Below, one piece after another: positions 7,286 to 13,210 of a stretch of 13,260 nt of DNA. The notes under the pieces were generated by a model, which saw only the letters and a list, made by a program, of their open reading frames with translations, made no database searches and was not told the origin of the DNA. Numbering within the stretch: the stretch's first letter is position 1; each line of letters starts with the position of its first letter. Source of the DNA: Saprospiraceae bacterium (GTDB taxonomy: Bacteria; Bacteroidota; Bacteroidia; Chitinophagales; Saprospiraceae); NCBI GenBank assembly GCA_007125435.1, contig SLDF01000392.1, forward strand, positions 1 to 13,260, read 5' to 3'. Made by a program: the position numbers and the translations under genes.

Positions 7286-7604
7286 TTATAGCATTGGGCA
7301 TCACCCTTCTCCTGACGTCGTCGGGTCGCTTTTTAGAGTCTGAAAATAGCCATCTTAATAATCCCAAGTCTTGCTCTTTTGAGAGATATCTTCGAAAAAA
7401 AATACTTACGTAGCTATGGCTATGCGCGTATTTAGTTTCTTCGATCTCACTCAAAATAGCTGCGACTTAGACCATACGACGACTATTTTCAGACTCGTTT
7501 CAGGACTCCCTGAACGGTCGGCCTCTGCTGCACTATCGCTACGCAGAGTCTAGCTCCTGTCGTCGCTATCCTTTCACATCGCTGATGCAAGCCACGAGTA
7601 AAAT
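7286..7604 (+). repeat. Interspersed repeat copy C (long form)
   Basis: The left end (TTATAGC, TTGGGCATCACCC, GTCGTCGGGTCGCT) matches copies A and B. The right end TTCACATCGCTGATGC (7573-7588) matches copy B exactly. Compared with B, about 190 bp, including a long palindrome, replace about 25 bp between GGGTCGCT and TCGGCCTC. The first half of that extra part is also present in copy A at about 93 percent identity by eye. The right part holds a hairpin CTCTGC (7523-7528) / GCAGAG (7543-7548) at the same place as the copy B hairpin. No transposase gene is present. The ends share only a short GCATCA inverted match, so a MITE origin is uncertain. Confidence 0.8.
7336..7496. repeat. Long imperfect palindrome inside repeat copy C
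   Basis: GAGTCTGAAAATAG (7336-7349) and CTATTTTCAGACTC (7483-7496) are perfect 14-bp inverted repeats. Further inward, the segment at 7371-7390 is mirrored imperfectly by 7443-7463 about the same centre (near 7416), and the centre itself is near-palindromic (TAGCTATGGCTATG). A transcript in either direction could fold into one long hairpin. Copy A carries a well conserved left arm but I cannot find its matching right arm. Confidence 0.75.
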
Positions 7605-7803
7605 GGTATTATAATACACACGACTTATAATTTGGGTTTAATTTTTATTCTTCCACTAGCTTGTATTTAAGCGTTAGCCTTCAGCTTTCCTAATCAGTTA
7701 GCATCAAATATTATCAGCTCATAAACATACCTATCAAATAAAACACCACTGCCTTTAGAAAGTGGGTTTAAAATAATTGGCCTGGAATATTATTATTAAC
7801 CAA

Positions 7804-7819
7804 TGTGACAAACCTCACC
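7804..7819. promoter_or_regulatory. Crp/Fnr-like operator abutting the sulfur-cluster promoter
   Basis: TGTGA (7804-7808), six bases, TCACC (7815-7819) matches the core of the classic Crp site (TGTGA-N6-TCACA) with one mismatch. It ends exactly where the -33 TTTG begins. Its centre is about 44 bases before the predicted transcription start, close to where class II Crp-family activators bind. The sequence match is direct; the identity of the regulator is inference. Confidence 0.45.
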
Positions 7820-7849
7820 TTTGGACATGCCATACCCCCCTTATCTTTG
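7820..7849 (+). promoter_or_regulatory. Promoter of the sulfur cluster (Bacteroidota -33/-7 type)
   Basis: TTTG at 7820-7823 and TATCTTTG at 7842-7849 are separated by 18 nt, a strong fit to the Bacteroidota housekeeping consensus (TTTG, about 19 nt, TAnnTTTG). The predicted start is near 7854-7857, giving a leader of about 25 nt before the rhodanese ATG at 7882. This is the best promoter in the window. Confidence 0.7.
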
Positions 7850-7881
7850 CATCATTGAATAACAAATAAAATAATAAAGTC

Positions 7882-8220
7882 ATGTTCGGATTATTTAAAT
7901 CTAAAACTTCATACGAAAACATTTCATCAGCAGAGTTTAAAAATATGTTGGACACAAGGAAAGATATAACCCTTGTAGATGTCAGATCAGAAGGAGAGGC
8001 CAGACAAGGTAAAATAAAGGGTGCAAATGTCATCAATTTAATGTCACCTAACTTTAGAACAGAATTGAACAAACTCCCAAAAGACAAAGCACTACTTGTG
8101 TACTGTAGATCAGGTAATAGAAGCGGTGCGGCTTGTGGTCTGGCTTCAAAACTAGGCTTTTCTGAAGTCTATAATTTAAAGAGTGGCATCATTGGTTGGG
8201 ATTATAAACTAGTGCCCTAA
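7882..8220 (+). CDS. Single-domain rhodanese sulfurtransferase
   Basis: Rhodaneses carry a sulfane sulfur on an active-site cysteine and pass it between thiosulfate or persulfides and acceptors such as thiols. The 112 residues form one rhodanese domain: VDVRSEGEARQGKIKGA (32-48) is the CH2A-like motif and YCRSGNRSG (74-82) is the active-site loop with Cys75. There is no signal peptide or membrane segment, so it should be cytosolic. It is first after the promoter at 7820-7849, and the same-strand CstB-like gene starts 104 nt downstream, the gap holding an inverted repeat. Its context suggests sulfur transfer to or from the persulfide dioxygenase, or handling of thiosulfate brought in by the YeeE proteins. 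The physiological donor and acceptor cannot be read from the sequence. Confidence 0.93.
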   Translation: MFGLFKSKTSYENISSAEFKNMLDTRKDITLVDVRSEGEARQGKIKGANVINLMSPNFRTELNKLPKDKALLVYCRSGNRSGAACGLASKLGFSEVYNLKSGIIGWDYKLVP

Positions 8221-8242
8221 TCTTAAATATTAAATAAAAACT

Positions 8243-8270
8243 CGTCTTATGTAACAAAAGTCATATGACG
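8243..8270. promoter_or_regulatory. Inverted repeat between rhodanese and CstB-like genes
   Basis: CGTCTTATG (8243-8251) and CATATGACG (8262-8270) are inverted repeats of 9 bp with one mismatch and a 10-nt spacer. Within it, TGTAA-N6-TCATA (8250-8265) has the same layout as the Crp-like site at 7804-7819 (TGTGA-N6-TCACC), and both N6 segments begin with CAAA or CAAAC-like bases. It lies 54 nt before the chosen start of the CstB-like gene. It could be a second operator or a processing/attenuation hairpin. No clear TAnnTTTG follows. Confidence 0.4.
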
Positions 8271-8324
8271 ATAAATTCTATTGTAAGAACTTTGTATTGC
8301 ATTAATCAAGAAAAATTAATTAAA

Positions 8325-9731
8325 ATGAAAATAGAACAAATTTATACCGGATGTTTAGCCCAAGGTGCATACTACATCGAGTCAGAAGGTGAAGCAGCTA
8401 TCATAGACCCCTTGAGAGAAGTACAACCCTATCTAGATAAAGCTGATAAAGCCGGTGCAAAAATTAAATACATCTTTGAAACACATTTTCACGCAGATTT
8501 TGTTTCAGGTCACTTAGACCTGGCTAAGAAGTCAAGCGCTAAGATCGTGTATGGACCTATGGCCAATCCTAAATATGACGTCTACCGCGCTACAGATGGT
8601 GAGGTGTTTGAATTGGGTAATGTTAAGATTAAGGTCTTACATACACCAGGTCACACTATGGAGTCTACTACTTTTTTACTGATTAATGAAAAAGGGCAAG
8701 AGCACGCTGTATTTACAGGTGATACACTTTTTATTGGTGATGTCGGAAGACCAGACTTAGCTCAGAAAGCTGCAAGCATGACACAAGAAGAGCTTGCTGG
8801 TACGCTATATGATTCATTGAGAAACAAATTGATGACACTTCCCGACGAAGTTATTGTTTATCCTGGCCATGGTGCCGGATCTGCATGTGGTAAGAACATG
8901 AGTAAAGAAACAGTATCTACGATAGGAGAGCAAAAGGCACAAAATTATGCTTTGAGAGCCGATATGACAAAAGAAGAATTCATAGCAGAAGTGACGGACG
9001 GTCTTCAGCCACCACCTGCTTATTTCCCGATGAATGTTAAAATGAACAAGGAGGGCTATGATAGTATTGATGAGGTATTGGAGCGAGGAGCAACGGCATT
9101 GAGCCCAAAAGAGTTTGAGGTGGTAGCAGAGGAGATTGGAGCACTTATCTTGGATACAAGAGACCCTGTAGAGTTTGCAAAAGGTTATGTTCCCAATGCA
9201 ATCAATATTGGTCTAGACGGCAGTTTTGCACCATGGGTAGGTGCGTTAGTTCCTGTCGGTCAGCCACTGCTCTTGGTATGCCCTGTTGGGAGAGAAGAAG
9301 AAACAGTGACCAGATTGGCAAGGGTAGGATATGATAAAACGGTAGGTTTCCTTGATGGTGGATTCACAGCATGGCAATCTTCCGGAAAGGAAGTAGACAC
9401 TGTGCAGACCATTAGTGCTGAAAAACTAGCCAATAAATACGCAAGTGGAGGAATCAATGTATTGGATGTGAGAAGAGAAGGTGAATACCTGTCAGAGCAT
9501 GTAATTGATGCTCAACATGTACCTCTCGACTTCCTAAATGATAATTTAGCATCGATAGATCCAGATAAAACCTATTACGTACACTGTGCCGGTGGATACA
9601 GGTCAACTGTCGCCATCTCCATACTTCAGGCCAGAGGTTGGAGAAACCTAATAAACATAGAAGGTGGATTTGATGCACTTAAAGAAACCAAAATTCAAAA
9701 GACAGATTATGTCTGCCCTTCAACACTTTAA
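8325..9731 (+). CDS. CstB-like persulfide dioxygenase with two rhodanese domains
   Basis: This 468-residue protein should oxidise thiol persulfides to sulfite and, with its rhodanese part, form thiosulfate, as S. aureus CstB does. The metallo-beta-lactamase/ETHE1-type domain (about 1-230) has THFHADF (53-59), His110 in HTPGH, Asp133 in TGDTLF and His182 in PGHGAG. His54, His110 and Asp133 match the iron ligands of ETHE1. Phe59 replaces the His of HxHxDH, as I recall for CstB, and Cys188 in GAGSACGK also resembles CstB. Rhodanese 1 has CPVGREEE (Cys319) and rhodanese 2 has CAGGYRS (Cys421). In CstB the middle rhodanese is said to be inactive, so a Cys here is notable. I chose ATG 8325, giving MKIEQIYTG. 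An in-frame ATG at 8265 lies inside an inverted repeat. The Prx gene follows by 27 nt. Confidence 0.92.
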   Translation: MKIEQIYTGCLAQGAYYIESEGEAAIIDPLREVQPYLDKADKAGAKIKYIFETHFHADFVSGHLDLAKKSSAKIVYGPMANPKYDVYRATDGEVFELGNVKIKVLHTPGHTMESTTFLLINEKGQEHAVFTGDTLFIGDVGRPDLAQKAASMTQEELAGTLYDSLRNKLMTLPDEVIVYPGHGAGSACGKNMSKETVSTIGEQKAQNYALRADMTKEEFIAEVTDGLQPPPAYFPMNVKMNKEGYDSIDEVLERGATALSPKEFEVVAEEIGALILDTRDPVEFAKGYVPNAINIGLDGSFAPWVGALVPVGQPLLLVCPVGREEETVTRLARVGYDKTVGFLDGGFTAWQSSGKEVDTVQTISAEKLANKYASGGINVLDVRREGEYLSEHVIDAQHVPLDFLNDNLASIDPDKTYYVHCAGGYRSTVAISILQARGWRNLINIEGGFDALKETKIQKTDYVCPSTL

Positions 9732-9758
9732 TTATTAATATAAAAATTTATTATAAAA

Positions 9759-10412
9759 ATGGAAATGGAAAATAAAGAATTCATTAGTATGCCAAGGATT
9801 GGAGACATAGCTCCTGACTTTGAAAGCATGACAACAGTAGGACCGATAAAATTTTCTGAATATATAAAAGATAGTTGGTCCATTTTCTTTAGTCACCCGG
9901 CTGATTTTACGCCGGTTTGTACTACTGAGATGAGCGGATTTGCCGTAGATCAGAAATTTTTTGATGACAAAAATACCAAGCTCATAGGACTTAGTATCGA
10001 TAGCATTCATGCCCACATTGCCTGGGTCAATAATGTCAAGAAAAATAGTGGGATTCTTTTTGAGTTTCCAATTGTTGCAGATATTGATATGAGTGTTTCC
10101 AAAAAGTATGGTATGCTTCAACCTGGTGAAAGTGAAACAGCAGCTGTCAGAGCCGTGTTTTTCATCGATCCTAATCAAAAAATCAGATTGATCATGTACT
10201 ATCCTTTAAATGTGGGTAGAAACATGGATGAGATCAAGAGAGCATTAATCGCACTGCAGACTTCTGATGAGCATAAAGTAGCATTACCGCTCAACTGGCA
10301 GCCAGGAGATAAGGCCATAGTGCCACCTCCGAAAACCGTAAATGATATGCTTGAAAGGGAAGAAAGTGACTATGAAATGGTTGATTTCTACCTCGCTAAA
10401 ACTTCTATATAA
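9759..10412 (+). CDS. 1-Cys peroxiredoxin, Prx6 subfamily
   Basis: Reduces hydrogen peroxide and organic hydroperoxides through a peroxidatic cysteine. The 217 residues have family length and order: IGDIAPDF (14-21), SHPADFTPVCTTE (45-57) with peroxidatic Cys54 and the Pro/Thr/Arg-type pocket, then the C-terminal Prx6 dimer arm with PLNVGRNMDE (about 149-158) and LPLNWQPGDKAIVPPP. Cys54 is the only cysteine in the protein, and the tail ends in YLAKTSI where many relatives have a cysteine, so it is strictly one-Cys and needs an outside thiol for recycling. ATG 9759 gives the usual N-terminus; Met codons at 9765 and 9789 are alternatives. It sits between the persulfide dioxygenase and a hairpin, which suggests protection from oxidants, or handling of persulfides, during sulfur oxidation (inference). 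Confidence 0.93.
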   Translation: MEMENKEFISMPRIGDIAPDFESMTTVGPIKFSEYIKDSWSIFFSHPADFTPVCTTEMSGFAVDQKFFDDKNTKLIGLSIDSIHAHIAWVNNVKKNSGILFEFPIVADIDMSVSKKYGMLQPGESETAAVRAVFFIDPNQKIRLIMYYPLNVGRNMDEIKRALIALQTSDEHKVALPLNWQPGDKAIVPPPKTVNDMLEREESDYEMVDFYLAKTSI

Positions 10413-10430
10413 TCCTATGAATTAAAGGCA

Positions 10431-10467
10431 CGTAATTTGATCTCCCCGAGATCAAATTACGCCTTTT
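10431..10467 (+). terminator. Strong terminator-like hairpin between prx and porin genes
   Basis: A perfect 14-bp stem (10431-10444 with 10448-10461), closed by a CCC loop, is followed by CC and TTTTA. It starts 18 nt after the Prx stop and ends 24 nt before the porin ATG. With so little room for a promoter after it, it more likely lowers expression of the downstream genes or stabilises the upstream mRNA than ends the transcription unit. Confidence 0.75.
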
Positions 10468-10485
10468 ATCACGACGAAGTAATAG

Positions 10486-11877
10486 ATGAAAAAAGTAGTA
10501 TTTTTTAGTGTGTTTCTTTTTGGCGTGACTATTAGTATAGTCAATGCACAAAATAAGACGCCCTTAACAGAAGAGGCAAAATTTACTTCTTTGACATCTT
10601 TCCTAAGGGCTGGTGAATTTGAACTGCACATGAGATCTTTCGGCATGTCTACTATTAATATAGGAGATTTGACGGATTATTCTGCTTTGGCTCTAGGCGC
10701 TGGTATGGGATATGTATCACCATCTTTTAAAGGGTTTAAGATAGGAATGAGTGGATACTTTATATTCAGACTGCATGAAAGCAATCTAGGTATTCGAGAC
10801 CCAATAACATCTGCCCCAAATAGATATGAGGTTGCGCTTTTTGACATGAATGACCCTGGTAATGGGCGAGATCTGGATAGATTGGAGGACCTATACATAG
10901 AGTATGAAAGAGCCAACCTGTCTTTAACTCTTGGCCGTCAGCATATCAATACACCTTTTATTAATGGGCAGGATAATAGGATGAGACCAAACCTTATTTC
11001 CGGACTTTGGAGCAGGTGGTCGAAAAATAAATATGCCATTGAAGGTGGATATATTGGAAGTGTTTCGCCGAGAGGTACTGTTGATTGGTACAGTGTAGAG
11101 CAATCTCTTGGAGTATATCCTTTTGGCAGGAATATCGATGGTCAGCCGTCTCAGTACAAAGGAGCTGTGTCTTCCAACGGTATCTTAGTATTAGGAGGTG
11201 TATGGACCAATAAACAATTGAAAGCTAAATTTTACCACTATTTGGCTGAAAATATCTTTTACCTTGGATACGTAGATATCACCAGAGATATTGCAATTAG
11301 TGATGATAAAGTATTTACTTTAGGTATACAAGGCTTTTATCAGTCGGCAGTAGGTGAAGGCGGGAATAGTGATCCTCAAAAAACATACATTCAAAAAGGT
11401 GAACAAACTTTTGGGACTGGTCAAAAAATTGGATTTAAGAAAAACAATAACGAATGGTCATTAAATACACTTTATATACATGATAGCGGAAGGTTTTTAT
11501 TTCCTCGAGAGTGGGGTAGAGAACAGTTCTGGGCGAGTCTGCCGAGAGAGCGATTCGAAGGTAATGGGGATTTAATGTCAGTTTCTACCAATTGGATGTC
11601 TAGCTTTTTAGATCATAGGGTAGAGACGTTTTTAGGTGCCGGCCTTACAAGAACAACAGATCCCACTGAAGCGTTATTAAACAAAAACGGAATGCCATCA
11701 TGGTATCATTTTGCAGGAAGAGCACTGTACCACCTTGCTAATAAAATGGAGGGTGTGAGCATTGAAACTTTAATAGTTTATAAAGGACACTGGGGTGATA
11801 CGCCTCCGCCACCTGAACTTGCGATAAATCGCGTGGATATGTGGCAATATAATTTAATAGTTGATTACAAATTTTAA
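10486..11877 (+). CDS. OprD-like outer-membrane porin
   Basis: Predicted beta-barrel channel of 463 residues. Residues 1-21 form a signal peptide (MKK start, hydrophobic core, VNA end), so the mature protein begins near Gln22. The body has alternating aromatic/polar strands and Gly-rich turns and ends in DYKF, with the C-terminal Phe typical of outer-membrane proteins. OprD-family features include an early FELHMRSFGMST strand, GFKIGMSGYFIFRL (about 84-97), APNRYEVALFD, DLDRLEDLYIEYE and LTLGRQHINTPF with its Arg/Gln-rich constriction-like segment. It follows the terminator-like hairpin by 24 nt and is 9 nt before the first YeeE gene. The likely role is passage of small anions or organic solutes across the outer membrane. 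Thiosulfate or sulfite as cargo is inference from context only. Confidence 0.8.
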   Translation: MKKVVFFSVFLFGVTISIVNAQNKTPLTEEAKFTSLTSFLRAGEFELHMRSFGMSTINIGDLTDYSALALGAGMGYVSPSFKGFKIGMSGYFIFRLHESNLGIRDPITSAPNRYEVALFDMNDPGNGRDLDRLEDLYIEYERANLSLTLGRQHINTPFINGQDNRMRPNLISGLWSRWSKNKYAIEGGYIGSVSPRGTVDWYSVEQSLGVYPFGRNIDGQPSQYKGAVSSNGILVLGGVWTNKQLKAKFYHYLAENIFYLGYVDITRDIAISDDKVFTLGIQGFYQSAVGEGGNSDPQKTYIQKGEQTFGTGQKIGFKKNNNEWSLNTLYIHDSGRFLFPREWGREQFWASLPRERFEGNGDLMSVSTNWMSSFLDHRVETFLGAGLTRTTDPTEALLNKNGMPSWYHFAGRALYHLANKMEGVSIETLIVYKGHWGDTPPPPELAINRVDMWQYNLIVDYKF

Positions 11878-11886
11878 AATTTTAAG

Positions 11887-12468
11887 ATGGAAACTTTTTT
11901 AGATTGGATTAGACAACCGTGGCCTTGGTATGTGGCCGGACCTTTAGTGGGACTTACCGTACCATTATTGCTGATTATTGGTAATAAATCATTTGGTATT
12001 TCTTCATCATTGCGTCATGTATGCGCTGCATGTGTTCCAGCCAATATTCCTTTTTTCAAATATGACTGGAAGAAGGAGGCATGGAATCTATACTTTGTTG
12101 GTGGGGTCTTACTTGGAGGTGTTGTTGCGACATTTTTTCTCTCCAACCCCAATGAAATGGTAATAGCTGAAAGTACTATACAGGATTTAGGCGCATTAGG
12201 CTTAACTTTTGATGGTAGCCTTATGCCTTCATCTATATTCTCATGGGATAATGTATTTAGCCTTAAAGGCTTATTTTTCTTTGTAATAGGCGGCTTTATG
12301 GTTGGTTTTGGAACCAGATATGCTGGTGGATGTACCTCTGGCCACGCCATTATGGGCTTGAGTAACTTGCAATGGCCATCATTAGTCGCCACATGCTGTT
12401 TCATGGCAGGTGGATTCTTGATGACACACCTGTTATTACCGCACATTATGGCCTTTGTAGGATTTTAA
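11887..12468 (+). CDS. Half-size YeeE/YedE-family inner-membrane protein (N-terminal-half type)
   Basis: YeeE/YedE proteins move thiosulfate or related sulfur species using conserved membrane cysteines. This 193-residue protein is about half of full-length TsuA-type YeeE. Four hydrophobic segments are visible at about 14-33, 67-85, 126-146 and 163-185. Conserved features are GNKSFGISSSLRHVCAAC (32-49, Cys46 and Cys49), GTRYAGGCTSGH (142-153, Cys149) and the QWPSLVATCCFMAGG segment. The GGCTSGH block is the family signature. It sits 9 nt after the porin gene and upstream of a second half-protein with the GACPGP signature; the two probably assemble into one transporter. Direction of transport and exact substrate cannot be read here. 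No TusA/YeeD partner is present, but rhodaneses are encoded in the same cluster. Confidence 0.9.
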   Translation: METFLDWIRQPWPWYVAGPLVGLTVPLLLIIGNKSFGISSSLRHVCAACVPANIPFFKYDWKKEAWNLYFVGGVLLGGVVATFFLSNPNEMVIAESTIQDLGALGLTFDGSLMPSSIFSWDNVFSLKGLFFFVIGGFMVGFGTRYAGGCTSGHAIMGLSNLQWPSLVATCCFMAGGFLMTHLLLPHIMAFVGF

Positions 12469-12590
12469 ATTGGGAAGCTCATCGAACTTAACCTTGACAA
12501 TTCTTATCTATGAGAGCTGATTTGTCATAGTATTAAGACATAGTGCTTAGTCGATTTCAAACAATAAATATCATCAAAATAAAAAGTAAA

Positions 12591-13112
12591 ATGGAGAATA
12601 AAAATATTAAAGATACCATCACAGAAAAAACAATAAACACCCAGTATGTCAGCCCTGAAGAGTGTGAAGCACCTAATATGGAAGAGGGTAGAGAAGGTTT
12701 TGCCTCTTTGCTAAGATATGGCATAGTCGGTTTACTTTTTGGTATTGTCTTTGTCAAAGCAGAAATCATTTCCTGGTATAGAATTCAGGAGATGTTTAGG
12801 TTACAATCTTTTCACATGTACGGCGTTATTGGCGCTGCTGTAGTGGTAGGTGTATTGTCTGTTTGGATGATCAAAAAGTTTAACATAAAGACAGTAAAAG
12901 GTCAAAGCATTACACTTAAGCCTAAGGAGTTTAGGAAAGGACAAATCATCGGTGGATTAATTTTTGGTATGGGCTGGGCGATCACAGGCGCTTGTCCCGG
13001 ACCTATTTTTGCACAGATAGGCAGCGGATTTACAGTGGTAGCCGTTACCTTACTAAGTGCTATTGCAGGCACTTGGGTTTACGGAAAGTTTCAAAAGCAA
13101 TTACCGAATTAA
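12591..13112 (+). CDS. Half-size YeeE/YedE-family inner-membrane protein (GACPGP type, DUF6691-like)
   Basis: This is the second half-protein of the predicted sulfur transporter, 173 residues. A polar 37-residue N-terminus with no signal peptide precedes four hydrophobic segments at about 41-59, 75-94, 117-138 and 145-165. GMGWAITGACPGPIFAQIG (126-144) carries the family signature and Cys135. Cys25 lies in the soluble tail (PEECEAP). I start at ATG 12591. An in-frame ATG at 12543 would add 16 residues rich in Lys and Ile with no family support. A 122-nt gap separates it from the first half-protein; it holds TTGACA (12494-12499) and a weak CTATGA/TCATAG inverted repeat (12508-12513, 12525-12530), so a secondary promoter is possible but unproven. 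It ends the cluster, 51 nt before a strong terminator. Confidence 0.9.
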   Translation: MENKNIKDTITEKTINTQYVSPEECEAPNMEEGREGFASLLRYGIVGLLFGIVFVKAEIISWYRIQEMFRLQSFHMYGVIGAAVVVGVLSVWMIKKFNIKTVKGQSITLKPKEFRKGQIIGGLIFGMGWAITGACPGPIFAQIGSGFTVVAVTLLSAIAGTWVYGKFQKQLPN

Positions 13113-13163
13113 TTGTTTCTCTCAAACCTGTAATATCACCGTTGTTATAAAGGTTAGAAGAAG

Positions 13164-13195
13164 AGCTGGTGCGTCAAGGGATGCGCCGGCTTTTT
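13164..13195 (+). terminator. Intrinsic terminator of the sulfur cluster
   Basis: A 12-bp stem (13164-13175 with 13180-13191, including three G-U pairs) with an AAGG loop runs straight into TTTTT (13191-13195). This is the clearest Rho-independent terminator in the window and marks the end of the six-gene cluster. Confidence 0.88.
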
Positions 13196-13210
13196 CACTT
13201 TTATCATATC

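Noticed and set aside
7263..7454. Open frame of 63 codons on the minus strand inside repeat copy C
   Set aside because: It runs across the palindrome and repeat end, and the related copies do not keep it as a protein-like frame. Treated as chance.
7815..8087. Open frame of 90 codons on the minus strand over the rhodanese gene start
   Set aside because: It overlaps the promoter and the rhodanese coding sequence, which has a clear active-site motif.
8265..8324. Longer start for the CstB-like gene at ATG 8265
   Set aside because: The ATG lies inside the inverted repeat 8243-8270 and would add 20 residues with no family match. MKIEQIYTG at 8325 is the usual kind of N-terminus.
12015..12446. Open frame of 143 codons on the minus strand opposite the first YeeE gene
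   Set aside because: Shadow of a conserved membrane protein gene; the product has no signal, domain or repeat that I recognise.
12494..12530. Promoter or operator between the two YeeE genes (TTGACA and CTATGA/TCATAG)
   Set aside because: TTGACA is a proteobacterial-type -35 with no matching -10, and the inverted repeat has a different spacing from the Crp-like sites. Too weak for a feature of its own.
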